Source: an uncultured Clostridia bacterium (GTDB lineage Bacteria > Bacillota > Clostridia > TANB77 > CAG-508). From it: a DNA stretch of 14,920 bases. A program made the translations under genes and the position numbers. The notes under the pieces are model-generated. The model was not told where the DNA came from and made no database searches. It worked only from the letters and a program-made list of their open reading frames with translations. The stretch covers positions 1-14,920 of the forward strand of contig CAKPKU010000041.1 in the NCBI GenBank assembly GCA_934167365.1. Reading direction: 5' to 3'. Shown here piece after piece: positions 1-7,724 of the stretch (position 1 is its first letter; each line of letters begins with the position of its first letter).

Positions 1-568
1 CCGTCAACAGACCATTACATTTTGCACATCTATATTGATGTATTTTTTTAATATTAAATCTCTTTCTAAATATTAATTGATTACAAGATTTACACTTGAG
101 TTTATAATTATATTCCTCTTCATCTTTTGTATAATTTAAATTACTTTTTCTATAATCTTCACTTTTATTACCTGTTCTAGAAATTTCATATCCCAATTTA
201 GTATTAATATAACTAGCATATTTTTTAAATTCCGGTCCATGATTATTACATAATGGAAAACAATGAATAATTTCATGCATAATTGTATTTTTTATTATTT
301 TATCATTTAAATCAAGAACCCATTTACTTATTTCAATATGATTTATAAAAAATCTCTCATAAGAAATATATTTTTTATTACCTTTCCTTGTAATAACTTT
401 AAAATTTTCATCTGGTTTTTCATGTTTACAACAACCATATCTTTTGGCATTTCTTTTTGCAAGTGATATATCTATAAAACCAATATTTTCGTTTTCAAGT
501 ATATTAATTCCAATACTTTTTAGTTCATATACACATTCTTTAAATAGCTCTTGTAACTTTTCTTCCAT
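1..568 (-). CDS. SprT-like zinc metallopeptidase, 3'-truncated by window edge
   Basis: I translated this reading frame by hand; it stays open to the left edge of the window (189 codons, no stop). Residues 98-102 read HEIIH, the HExxH zinc-protease motif, followed by His110 in NNHGPEFKK, the usual third ligand region of the SprT/Spartan family. A C-terminal zinc ribbon follows: C159-x2-C162 and C181-x2-C184 (YRCAKCNGLL). That order, a HExxH domain then a CxxC...CxxC ribbon, is typical of SprT-like proteins. Eukaryotic Spartan cleaves DNA-protein crosslinks; the role of the bacterial relatives is poorly established. The protein has no signal peptide or membrane segment, so it should be cytoplasmic. 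It lies 108 bp downstream of the ackA copy and is separated from it by a hairpin terminator. Three ATG codons occur in a row; the third (568) has the best ribosome-binding-site spacing. The family call is firm and the function is inferred. Confidence 0.82.
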   Translation of the reverse strand, partial: MEEKLQELFKECVYELKSIGINILENENIGFIDISLAKRNAKRYGCCKHEKPDENFKVITRKGNKKYISYERFFINHIEISKWVLDLNDKIIKNTIMHEIIHCFPLCNNHGPEFKKYASYINTKLGYEISRTGNKSEDYRKSNLNYTKDEEEYNYKLKCKSCNQLIFRKRFNIKKIHQYRCAKCNGLLT

Positions 569-575
569 CATCATA

Positions 576-581
576 TCCTTT
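576..581 (-). promoter_or_regulatory. RBS deciding the SprT-like start
   Basis: AAAGGA on the minus strand is followed by three consecutive ATG codons (574, 571, 568). The spacings are about 1, 4 and 7 nt, so the third ATG is the most likely start and the second is possible. Confidence 0.6.
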
Positions 582-590
582 CAAAATGCC

Positions 591-629
591 AAAAATCATT
601 GAATTACGAACGTATTTTCAATGATTTTT
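591..629. terminator. Hairpin terminator, copy 1 of a repeated element
   Basis: A perfect 13-bp stem (591-603 with 617-629, AAAAATCATTGAA / TTCAATGATTTTT) encloses a loop that can itself pair (TACG-AA-CGTA). Both arms end in A/T runs, so it can work in either direction. On the minus strand it lies just after the downstream ackA stop and is followed by TTTTTGG, consistent with an intrinsic terminator for the acetate operon. A near copy lies at 9663-9699, and similarity continues to about 660 (copy 2 to about 9731). Confidence 0.75.
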
Positions 630-676
630 GCTATATTAGGCTTCAATAATGTTATTTTTACAGCCCTCTTTTAATT

Positions 677-1867
677 TTATTTAATTAAATCTAAAGTTTC
701 TCTAGCAATTACTAGCTCTTCATTTGTAGGTATTACATAAACTTTTATTTTAGAATCTGGTGTAGATATTTCGGCTTCTTCACCTTTTACTTCATTTTTG
801 CTTTCATCTAATTTAACACCTAAAAATTCAAGATTTTTGCATATTCCAGCTCTTCTATTTTTTTGATTTTCACCAACACCAGCTGTAAATACTATTGCAT
901 CAATTCCCCCCATTGAAACTCCATATTTAGCTATGTATTGAGCTATATTTAAATCATATGCTTTTAATGCTAGAGCTGCTCTTTCGTTTCCATTTGCTGC
1001 TTCTGCTTCAACATCTCTAACATCTGAAGATACTCCAGAAATTCCAAGTAATCCAGATTCTTTATTTAAAATTTTATCCATTTCATCTGGAGATAGGTTT
1101 TCCTTTTTCATTAAAAATGTAACTATTGAAGGATCTAAATCGCCACTTCTAGCACACATCATAATTCCTCCAAGTGGTGTAAGTCCCATACTTGTATCAA
1201 CTGATTTACCACCATCAACAGCACATAAACTTGCACCTTGACCAATGTGACAAACTATTGTTTTTAAACTTTCTAATGGTTTATTCATAACTTCAGCAGC
1301 TCTTTTTGATACATATGAATGTGATGTACCATGGAATCCATATTTACGAACTTTATAATCTCTATAATAGTGATATGGAATTGGATATAAAAATCTTTCT
1401 TCTGCTATTGTTTGATGAAAAGCTGTATCAAATACTACTGCATTTGGCTTATCTGGCATTAAATTTCTACAAGCTTCAATTCCCATTACAGCTGCTGGAT
1501 TATGTACTGGTGCTAAATCAGCACATTCTTTTATTCCTTCAACAACTTCATCTGTTACTAGAACTGTTTTTGTAAACTTTTCTCCTCCGTGAACTATTCT
1601 ATGTCCTATTGCACTTATTTCATCTAATCCATTTATAACAGCATATTCAGTTTCAGTTAATTGTTTTATTACAAACTCTAAAGCTTCTTTATGTGTTGGA
1701 GCTGGATTTTCAATTACATATTTTTCACCATTAACTTTATGTGTAATAAATGACTTATCAATTCCTATTCTCTCATAATTTCCTTTTGCAATAACATTTT
1801 CATTTTCCATATCAATTAATTGATATTTAAGTGATGAACTTCCACAATTTAAAACTAATATTTTCAT
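677..1867 (-). CDS. ackA: Acetate kinase, second copy
   Basis: The protein has 396 residues, normal for acetate kinase: acetyl phosphate + ADP to acetate + ATP, the ATP-yielding last step of acetate fermentation in the cytoplasm. Visible motifs are N7 with GSSSLK (9-14), GHRIVHGGE (R90), His122, FDTAFHQT (D147), FHGTSH (H179), ARSGD (R240) and PTNEE (E383). Each lies one residue before the numbered catalytic residue of the Methanosarcina enzyme. Two differences stand out. Q210 (HIGQG) sits where the archaeal enzyme has Asn211. MCAR (237-240) replaces the usual MGTR, which the neighbouring copy keeps. It is the third gene of pta-ackA-ackA and about 60 percent identical by eye to the upstream copy. 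A 98-bp gap separates the two, with a good RBS (AAGGAAG) and a possible weak promoter, so it may be partly independent. Acetate is the likely substrate, but another short acyl phosphate cannot be excluded. Confidence 0.93.
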   Translation of the reverse strand: MKILVLNCGSSSLKYQLIDMENENVIAKGNYERIGIDKSFITHKVNGEKYVIENPAPTHKEALEFVIKQLTETEYAVINGLDEISAIGHRIVHGGEKFTKTVLVTDEVVEGIKECADLAPVHNPAAVMGIEACRNLMPDKPNAVVFDTAFHQTIAEERFLYPIPYHYYRDYKVRKYGFHGTSHSYVSKRAAEVMNKPLESLKTIVCHIGQGASLCAVDGGKSVDTSMGLTPLGGIMMCARSGDLDPSIVTFLMKKENLSPDEMDKILNKESGLLGISGVSSDVRDVEAEAANGNERAALALKAYDLNIAQYIAKYGVSMGGIDAIVFTAGVGENQKNRRAGICKNLEFLGVKLDESKNEVKGEEAEISTPDSKIKVYVIPTNEELVIARETLDLIK

Positions 1868-1918
1868 TTTATAACTTCCTTGTATAACAGCATATATTCT
1901 ATATTACAAATTCTGCTT

Positions 1919-1948
1919 ATTATACTTACCTTTCTTTATATTTTCTAA
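1919..1948 (-). promoter_or_regulatory. Possible weak internal promoter before second ackA
   Basis: A perfect -10 TATAAT (1919-1924) has only a poor -35 candidate, TAGAAA at 17 bp or TTAGAA at 18 bp. The 98-bp gap between the two ackA genes is long for an operon that is otherwise tightly spaced, which makes a secondary promoter plausible but unproven. Confidence 0.35.
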
Positions 1949-1965
1949 AATTATTTTAATATATA

Positions 1966-3156
1966 TTATTTAGTTAGCTCTTTTGTTGCTCTTGCTATTA
2001 AAAGCTCCTCATTAGTAGGAACAACAAGTATTTTTACTTTTGAATTTTCACTAGATATTTCAGCTTCTTGATTTCTTAAATTATTCTTTTCATAATCTAG
2101 CTCTACTCCAATAAATTTTAAATAATCACAAATTTGTTTTCTTGATATTGGTGCTTTTTCTCCAACACCAGCTGTAAATGTAAGAACATCAATTCCTCCC
2201 ATTGAAACAGCATATTTAGCAACAAATTGAGCAACATTATAAGCAAAATTATCAAGAGCCATTTGTGCATTTTTGTCGCCATCTTTTGCTTCTGCTTCAA
2301 TATCTCTAAAATCTACTGAAACTTCAGAAATTCCATATACTCCTGATTTTTTATTTAATATTTCATCCATTTCATCAGGTGTATGATTTCTAAATTTTGC
2401 AATAAAAGTAACAACAGATGGATCTAAATCTCCTGATCTAGTTCCCATTGGAATTCCAGCAAGTGGAGTAAATCCCATACTCGTATCAACAGACTTTCCA
2501 TATTTTATTGCACATACACTAGCGCCTTGACCTAAATGGCAATTAACAATTTTTAAATTCTTAATATCTTCACCTAGCATTTCAGCAGCTCTATTAGCTA
2601 CATACTCATGTGATGTACCATGAAATCCATATCTACGAATTTTATATTTTTCATAATATTTATATGGTATTGGATATATATAGCTTTCTTCTGGAATAGT
2701 TTGATGAAAAGCTGTATCAAAAACTGCAACATTTTTTTTACCTGGCATTACTGCTTGGCAAGCTTTAATTCCTAAAATTGCAGCAGGATTATGAAGAGGA
2801 GCAAGTTCAATACATTCTTCAATTCCTCTCATTACTTCATCATCTATAATAACTGGTTTTGTAAATTTTTCTCCGCCATGAACAATTCTATGACCTATCG
2901 CATAAATTTCATCTGGAGATTTAATAACACCATATACACTACTTTGAAGTTTTTTTAGAACAAATTTAATTGCCTTTTCGTGACTTGAAACAGGTTTTTC
3001 AAACTTATGTTTTTCATCTCCAACTTTATGTGTTAAAAAAGAATTATTTTGCCCAATTCTTTCAAAGTTTCCTTTTGCTAAAACTTCTTCAGTATCCATA
3101 TTTATTAATTGATATTTAAGTGATGAACTTCCACTATTTAATACTAGAATTTTCAT
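1966..3156 (-). CDS. ackA: Acetate kinase, first copy
   Basis: The protein has 396 residues and is collinear with its neighbour. It makes ATP from acetyl phosphate. Motifs seen: N7 and GSSSLK, GHRIVHGGE (R90), PLHNP (H122), FDTAFHQT (D147), GFHGTSH (H179), MGTRSGD (R240), FTAGVGE and PTNEE (E383). As in the other copy, residue 210 is Gln (HLGQG) where the Methanosarcina enzyme has Asn211. The gene follows pta by only 25 bp and has a strong RBS (AAAGGAGG, 4 nt from the ATG), so it is co-transcribed with pta. It keeps the standard MGTR loop and is therefore the likelier canonical acetate kinase of the pair. The tandem arrangement with about 60 percent identity by eye points to an old duplication rather than a recent one. 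Confidence 0.95.
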   Translation of the reverse strand: MKILVLNSGSSSLKYQLINMDTEEVLAKGNFERIGQNNSFLTHKVGDEKHKFEKPVSSHEKAIKFVLKKLQSSVYGVIKSPDEIYAIGHRIVHGGEKFTKPVIIDDEVMRGIEECIELAPLHNPAAILGIKACQAVMPGKKNVAVFDTAFHQTIPEESYIYPIPYKYYEKYKIRRYGFHGTSHEYVANRAAEMLGEDIKNLKIVNCHLGQGASVCAIKYGKSVDTSMGFTPLAGIPMGTRSGDLDPSVVTFIAKFRNHTPDEMDEILNKKSGVYGISEVSVDFRDIEAEAKDGDKNAQMALDNFAYNVAQFVAKYAVSMGGIDVLTFTAGVGEKAPISRKQICDYLKFIGVELDYEKNNLRNQEAEISSENSKVKILVVPTNEELLIARATKELTK

Positions 3157-3181
3157 ATTGCCTCCTTTAATTATTATATTT

Positions 3182-4174
3182 TTATTGTGCTTGTACTGCT
3201 GTTATTGCTATTACACCAACTATATCATCACTAGAGCATCCTCTTGATAAATCATTAACAGGTTTTGCAATACCTTGGCATAATGGTCCATATGCTTCAG
3301 CTTTTGCTAGTCTTTGCACTAATTTATAACCAATATTTCCTGCATCTAAATCAGGAAATATTAATGTATTTGCTTTTCCTGCAACAGGACTTTTAGGAGC
3401 TTTGCTTGCAGCTATTTCTGGTATAATTGCTGCATCTAATTGTAGCTCTCCATCACATATTAAATCAGGAGCTTTTTCTTTTAAAAGTTTTGTTGCATCT
3501 ACAACCTTTTCAGTAAGCGGAGAAGATGCACTACCATATGTAGAATATGAAAGCATAGCTACTTTTGGCTCTTTTCCTACTAATTGTCTAAAGCTTTCCG
3601 CAGATGATATAGCTATTTCTGATAAACTATCAGCATCAGGATATTCATTAAGACCACTATCTGAAAAAATAAATATTCCATTTTCACCATATTCACAATC
3701 AGGAACACACATTACAAAAAATGCAGAAACAAGTTTTGTTCCTGGTGCAGTTTTTAAAATTTGAAGTGCAGGTCTTAATGTATTTGAAGTAGAATGACAT
3801 GCTCCTGAAACTAATCCATCAGCAAATCCAAGTTTTACCATCATCATACCAAAATAAGTTTCATCTTTCATTAGCTCTTGTGCTTTTTCAATAGTCATTC
3901 CTTTTGCTTTTCTTAATTCATAAAATTCATTTACTAATTTATCATATCTATAATCTTTCTCAGGATTTACTATTTTAACCCCATCTATATGTATATTATT
4001 ATCATTTGCCATTTTTAATATATCATCTTCATTACCTAAAACAATGACATCAGCAAATTTTTCATTTAAAACTTTTTCAACAGCTTTAATAGTTCTAATA
4101 TCATTACCTTCAGGCAAAACTATTGTTTTTATATTCTTTTTTGCCCTATTTTTCATATCTTCGATAAAAGACAT
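3182..4174 (-). CDS. pta: Phosphate acetyltransferase
   Basis: The protein has 330 residues, the size of the short single-domain Pta of Gram-positive bacteria. It converts acetyl-CoA + phosphate to acetyl phosphate + CoA, and the ackA genes behind it then make acetate and ATP. Family sequences are clear: VLPEGND near residue 20, LVSGACHST (121-129) leading into TLRPALQILKT, MLSYSTYGSA, CDGELQLDAA, and the C-terminal AGKANTLIFPDLDAGNIGY block (about 265-283). The start has AAAGGAG 9 nt upstream. The gene has its own promoter at 4205-4233 and opens the acetate operon. Phosphate butyryltransferase is the main alternative in this family, but the length, these motifs and linkage to acetate-kinase-length genes favour Pta. 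Confidence 0.96.
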   Translation of the reverse strand: MSFIEDMKNRAKKNIKTIVLPEGNDIRTIKAVEKVLNEKFADVIVLGNEDDILKMANDNNIHIDGVKIVNPEKDYRYDKLVNEFYELRKAKGMTIEKAQELMKDETYFGMMMVKLGFADGLVSGACHSTSNTLRPALQILKTAPGTKLVSAFFVMCVPDCEYGENGIFIFSDSGLNEYPDADSLSEIAISSAESFRQLVGKEPKVAMLSYSTYGSASSPLTEKVVDATKLLKEKAPDLICDGELQLDAAIIPEIAASKAPKSPVAGKANTLIFPDLDAGNIGYKLVQRLAKAEAYGPLCQGIAKPVNDLSRGCSSDDIVGVIAITAVQAQ

Positions 4175-4204
4175 TTTAAATTGCTCCTTTCATATTTTTC
4201 TAAC

Positions 4205-4233
4205 ATTATATAAAGATTTTGTAAAAAATTCAA
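4205..4233 (-). promoter_or_regulatory. Sigma-A promoter of pta-ackA-ackA
   Basis: TTGAAT (-35, 4228-4233), a 17-bp spacer and TATAAT (-10, 4205-4210). It lies just inside the 62-bp gap, within a few bases of the stop codon of the pentapeptide gene. No terminator is visible between the two operons, so read-through from metG is possible. Confidence 0.8.
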
Positions 4234-4236
4234 GAC

Positions 4237-4878
4237 TTACACTACTACAATCCCTAATAACTTTGATAACTCCAAAGCTTGCATTTCATTAACATGCATT
4301 CCCTTAATATACTCTTGTGAAATAGCCACTCCAGTAATATCACATGTTGAAAAATCAATATTATTTAAATTTGTTCTACAAAGTTGTGCTGCAATAAGAT
4401 TAGAATTTTTAAATTCAACATCTTTTAAAATTAGCTCTTGAATATTTGTATTTGATAATTTAGACTCGAAAAAACATACTTCTTTATATGTTCCCAATGA
4501 TAAATTAGCATATGAAATATTTGAATTATCAAATAAAATATTATACATATTAACATTACAGAAATTTGAACCAACTAGTTTGCAATTTTTGAAAGTAGCT
4601 CTTACAAAATTACATTCGTAAAACATAGTATTTGAAAAATCACAATTTTCAAATAAAACATCAGTAAAATATACTTTTTCAAATTTACTATTTAAACATA
4701 TACAATCTTTAAATTCACAAGAGCTAAATTCTAGCCTATCTGTTTCAACATTTGCCTCATAACATTTATTAAATAAACAATAGGCAACATCCATATCTCG
4801 TATTTTTGCTTCTCTAATTACCCCTTTAATCGTATTACATTCAGTAATTCCATCTAAGTTAGGTTTCATTATTTCCAT
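4237..4878 (-). CDS. Pentapeptide-repeat protein
   Basis: The protein has 213 residues. From about residue 45 to 185 it follows the five-residue rhythm of pentapeptide repeats, with Phe, Leu or Ile at the centre and small or Asn/Cys residues before it (CDFSNTMFYECNF, CKLVGSNFCNVNM, SNISYANLSL, SNLIAAQLCRTNL). These fold as a right-handed quadrilateral beta-helix. The tail NEMQALELSKLLGIVV looks like the capping helix seen in such proteins. There is no signal peptide or membrane segment. Some family members (Qnr, MfpA) mimic DNA and protect gyrase; most have no known role, and nothing here proves gyrase binding. It is unusually rich in Cys and Asn. It starts 44 bp after the kinase gene with a GAGG site 8 nt from ATG, so it is probably the last gene of the metG operon. 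Confidence 0.85.
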   Translation of the reverse strand: MEIMKPNLDGITECNTIKGVIREAKIRDMDVAYCLFNKCYEANVETDRLEFSSCEFKDCICLNSKFEKVYFTDVLFENCDFSNTMFYECNFVRATFKNCKLVGSNFCNVNMYNILFDNSNISYANLSLGTYKEVCFFESKLSNTNIQELILKDVEFKNSNLIAAQLCRTNLNNIDFSTCDITGVAISQEYIKGMHVNEMQALELSKLLGIVVV

Positions 4879-4922
4879 TGTATTTTCCTCATCTTTCTTA
4901 TGTAATTATTATTTAATGATTT

Positions 4923-5498
4923 TTAAAATTCTAATATTTTCTTTAGCTCTTCTTTTGTTTCATCTAATGACTTACTATTTTCAATTTTATAAACATGGAT
5001 ATTTGGATATTTTTCAATTATTTCATCTGCCATTTCCAAATATGTTCGTTGTTGATCTATACTGCTTTTAGCACTAAATTTTGCATATGCAGGTTCAACC
5101 TTACCATCTCTTTTTAATCGCTCTTCAAATAAAGACTCATCTTTTAAATATAAAGTTATATAATATATATCAAAATCTAATTTACTAAAATCAGATAATA
5201 ATTGATTATATGTTTCTGTAAAAGAATACTCTTTAAAACCTAATCTACAATAGTTTTCCTCTGAAAAAAATGTTCTATCAAACAATAAATTAATATTTAA
5301 ATTCTCCATTTTTTTTATGTACTCATTTAAGTCTTCATACATTTTTTTTGATTTTTCTAAACCTGTTATTGTACTATCACTTATTCCACTTAATCTATAC
5401 AAATTTGTATGTTTTACACTATTTCTTAAATAATCTGTTATTGTAGTTTTTCCTGCACCTTGAGCACCCTCAACAACAATAATTTTTGAATTTGCCAT
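4923..5498 (-). CDS. Thymidylate-kinase-like P-loop nucleoside/nucleotide kinase
   Basis: The protein has 191 residues. A Walker A loop GAQGAGKT lies at 11-18 right after the first strand (KIIVVE). A DR motif (residues 74-75, LLFDRTFFSEENYCR) matches the DR[ST/Y] signature of deoxynucleoside and thymidylate kinases. A basic stretch RLKRDGK (about 127-133) is placed where the LID region should be. The fold and ATP use are clear; the phosphate acceptor is not. It is somewhat short and divergent for a housekeeping Tmk, so a deoxynucleoside kinase or an uncharacterised nucleotide kinase is equally possible. It follows metG by 38 bp with a GGAGG site 9 nt before the ATG and is followed closely by the pentapeptide gene, giving a likely three-gene transcript. 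Confidence 0.75.
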   Translation of the reverse strand: MANSKIIVVEGAQGAGKTTITDYLRNSVKHTNLYRLSGISDSTITGLEKSKKMYEDLNEYIKKMENLNINLLFDRTFFSEENYCRLGFKEYSFTETYNQLLSDFSKLDFDIYYITLYLKDESLFEERLKRDGKVEPAYAKFSAKSSIDQQRTYLEMADEIIEKYPNIHVYKIENSKSLDETKEELKKILEF

Positions 5499-5536
5499 AT
5501 ATATATTCCTCCACTTTTATTGTAAATTTATTTTTC

Positions 5537-7123
5537 TTATGTATGCATTGCATTTTTTATATATTCTATTTCTTCTTCTTTTTCAAGTCTAACAAATAGT
5601 GGCTCACCTTTTTCAATAACCTTTGTACCTTGTTTAATCTCACATGATAACTTTGCAAAATCCCACTCTTTTTTAGATGAATCAATTCCTAGTTGATTTA
5701 ATATTTTTGTTGATGTTTCTGGCATAAATGGTGTTAATAAAATTGCAATTCTTCTTAAACTTTCTGCTAAATGATTCATAACAGATTTTAATTTTTCTTT
5801 TTCAACATCCTCTGCTTTTGCAAGAGCCCATGGAGCTGTTTCATCTATATATTTATTAGATCTAGAAATAATTGACCATAGTTCAGTTAAAGCATTGCTT
5901 ACATGATATGTATCCATACAATTTTCTATTTTTTCTATTTGAGATGTAATATATTTTTCTAAATCATCATCAAAATCAGTTCTTGTAGTTATATCAGTTG
6001 GAATAACTCCACCATAATATTTATTCATCATTCCTATTGTTCTATTTAGTAAATTTCCTAAATCATTTGCTAAATCTGAATTAAATCTTTCAACAAAATC
6101 TTCTGGTGTAAACATTGAATCTTGTGCAAAGTTCATTAATTTTAATAAATAATACTTTGTTGCATCTAATCCATATCTTTCAATTAAAGTTTCTGGATAT
6201 ATTACATTTCCGACAGATTTTGACATTTTTCCATCTTTCATTACAATCCAACTATGTGCATATATTTGTTTTGGAAGCTCTAATCCTAAAGCATGCAAAA
6301 AGATAGGCCAATATATTCCATGGAATCTTATTATCTCTTTTCCTACAACATGTAAATCTGCTGGCCAATATTTTTTAAATAAAGAATCATCATCTGACAT
6401 ATATCCTAATGCTGTAATATAGTTTGTTAGAGCATCAAGCCATACATATAACACATGTTTTGGATCATTTGGCATTGGAATTCCCCAATCAAATGTTGTA
6501 CGACTTATACATAAATCTTCAAGTCCAGGATTTATAAAATTATTAAATATTTCATTTTTTCTTGATTCAGGCTCTATAAAATGTGGATTTTCATTATAAA
6601 ACTCTTTTAGCCAACTTTCATATTTTTTCATATTAAAAAAATATGATTCTTCTTGCATTTTTGTCACTGCTCTACCACAATCAGGACATTTTCCATCTAC
6701 TAATTGAGTTTCTGTAAAGTAGTTTTCACAAGGCATACAATACCATCCTTCATAAGTTCCCTTGTAAATATCACCATTTTTTAAGAATATTTCTACTATT
6801 TTTTGTACTGCTTTAATATGTCTTTCATCAGTTGTTCTGATAAAATCATTATAGCCAATATCCATTAATTCCCATAATTTTTTTGCTTCAGCTGCCATTT
6901 CATCTACATGCTCTTGAGGTGTTAAACCTCTTTTTTCTGCAACTGTTTGAACTTTTTGACCATGTTCATCAAGACCTGTTAGCATATATGTATCATATCC
7001 TCTAGTACTTTTATATCTTCTTATACAATCTGTCAAAGTTGTTGCATATGCTGTTCCTATATGAAATTTGCCACTTGGATAATATATTGGTGTAGTTATG
7101 TAAAATTTCTTGTTATTATTCAT
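5537..7123 (-). CDS. metG: Methionine--tRNA ligase, short form
   Basis: This enzyme charges tRNA-Met for initiation and elongation. Class I signatures are HIGT (21-24) and KMSKS (299-303). The zinc-binding insert has C129-x2-C132 and C146-x2-C149 (CMPCENYF...CPDC). The catalytic and anticodon-binding domains are complete. At 528 residues it ends after the helical anticodon domain and lacks the C-terminal tRNA-binding (EMAP II-like) domain that many Firmicute MetG proteins (about 650 residues) carry. An earlier in-frame ATG at 7135 directly abuts the ribosome binding site and cannot be used well, so I chose 7123 (12 nt from AAAGGAG). It leads a probable metG-kinase-pentapeptide operon. The leader is only about 30 nt, so there is no room for a T-box. 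Confidence 0.95.
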   Translation of the reverse strand: MNNNKKFYITTPIYYPSGKFHIGTAYATTLTDCIRRYKSTRGYDTYMLTGLDEHGQKVQTVAEKRGLTPQEHVDEMAAEAKKLWELMDIGYNDFIRTTDERHIKAVQKIVEIFLKNGDIYKGTYEGWYCMPCENYFTETQLVDGKCPDCGRAVTKMQEESYFFNMKKYESWLKEFYNENPHFIEPESRKNEIFNNFINPGLEDLCISRTTFDWGIPMPNDPKHVLYVWLDALTNYITALGYMSDDDSLFKKYWPADLHVVGKEIIRFHGIYWPIFLHALGLELPKQIYAHSWIVMKDGKMSKSVGNVIYPETLIERYGLDATKYYLLKLMNFAQDSMFTPEDFVERFNSDLANDLGNLLNRTIGMMNKYYGGVIPTDITTRTDFDDDLEKYITSQIEKIENCMDTYHVSNALTELWSIISRSNKYIDETAPWALAKAEDVEKEKLKSVMNHLAESLRRIAILLTPFMPETSTKILNQLGIDSSKKEWDFAKLSCEIKQGTKVIEKGEPLFVRLEKEEEIEYIKNAMHT

Positions 7124-7135
7124 TAACTTAAGCAT

Positions 7136-7142
7136 CTCCTTT
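7136..7142 (-). promoter_or_regulatory. RBS deciding the metG start
   Basis: AAAGGAG on the minus strand. It touches the ATG at 7135 with no spacer and lies 12 nt from the ATG at 7123, which is therefore the better start. Confidence 0.6.
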
Positions 7143-7149
7143 TACTATT

Positions 7150-7191
7150 AAAATTCCTTATGATTATATAATCATAGGAAATTTTAGTCAA
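7150..7191 (-). promoter_or_regulatory. metG promoter inside an operator-like palindrome
   Basis: TTGACT (-35, 7186-7191), a 17-bp spacer and TATAAT (-10, 7163-7168). Positions 7150-7166 and 7169-7185 form an inverted repeat with 15 of 17 positions paired and a 2-bp centre. One arm is exactly the spacer between -35 and -10; the other covers the -10 and the expected start site. This could be a repressor or activator site. A terminator is less likely because no gene reads into it. Confidence 0.7.
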
Positions 7192-7254
7192 GAAAATCAT
7201 TGACCTTTTTACTTATATTTTATAACTTTATTTACATTAAATTTTATAAAAAAC

Positions 7255-7283
7255 TAGACATTAATAATTTTTAAATATATAAT
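7255..7283 (+). promoter_or_regulatory. Promoter of the small lipoprotein gene
   Basis: TAGACA (-35, 7255-7260), a 17-bp spacer and TATAAT (-10, 7278-7283). It is divergent from the metG promoter, with about 65 bp between the two -35 boxes. Confidence 0.7.
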
Positions 7284-7307
7284 ATTTTGTAAAAGGGGGG
7301 TGTACTA

Positions 7308-7697
7308 ATGAAAAAAACAAAAAAAAGTATATTATTTTTAGCTATTATTTTCTGTGTTCTCATAACTTTAACAGGATGTGGAAACAAAAAAATAATAGCA
7401 ACTAAAACTTCAACTATTTCTAATATGAATTATGACGAAAGAATTGAAGTCACTTTTAAAGGCAATAAAGCTGATAAAATTGTTTGGGAATTAACATTTT
7501 CTGAAGAAAAAATTGCAGAAGCATATGTTAGCAGTTTCAAAAATATGTATGACATTGATATAAAACAAGACGGAAATAAAGCGATAATGACACTAAATTC
7601 TGACTCATTCAGTAAAATAGTTGGTGATGAAAAATTTGATTCTTCATATAAAAGAATGAAAGAAGATTTTGAAAGTGAAGGTTATACTGTTGAATAA
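7308..7697 (+). CDS. Small lipoprotein, possibly DUF1307/YehR-like
   Basis: The protein has 129 residues. A basic start (MKKTKKS), a hydrophobic stretch and a lipobox LTGC with Cys24 mark a lipoprotein tethered to the outer face of the membrane. The mature part is about 105 residues, charged and soluble, with an alternating strand pattern (RIEVTFKGNKADKIVWELTF) followed by two helical stretches. The V-x-F-KGNK start and overall size recall the DUF1307/YehR lipoproteins, but I could not verify this and the role of that family is unknown. The RBS is a G-run (GGGGGG, 7 nt or so from ATG). It has its own promoter and ends at a strong hairpin, so it is monocistronic. No enzyme motif is seen. Confidence 0.85.
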   Translation: MKKTKKSILFLAIIFCVLITLTGCGNKKIIATKTSTISNMNYDERIEVTFKGNKADKIVWELTFSEEKIAEAYVSSFKNMYDIDIKQDGNKAIMTLNSDSFSKIVGDEKFDSSYKRMKEDFESEGYTVE

Positions 7698-7724
7698 GAA
7701 CAATAATAGAACTTTCTTTTACGA

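Noticed and set aside
2001..3156. One of the two acetate kinases being a butyrate kinase
   Set aside because: Both are 396 residues with acetate-kinase motifs; butyrate kinases are shorter (about 355) and read differently around the phosphate-binding loops.
3402..3764. 120-codon open frame on the plus strand inside pta
   Set aside because: Antisense to a complete, well-conserved enzyme and without an RBS. The open frames at 1306-1575, 2118-2300, 4044-4292, 6115-6306, 8332-8544, 9492-9692, 10518-10751, 11127-11543, 13940-14143 and 14010-14195 are the same kind of shadow.
7124..7170. T-box or other riboswitch for metG
   Set aside because: The promoter leaves only about 30 nt of leader, too short for a T-box; the palindrome overlaps the promoter itself.
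7193..7203. Third copy of the hairpin repeat (AAAATCATTGA)
   Set aside because: Only 11 bases match and no complementary arm follows; likely chance in AT-rich DNA.
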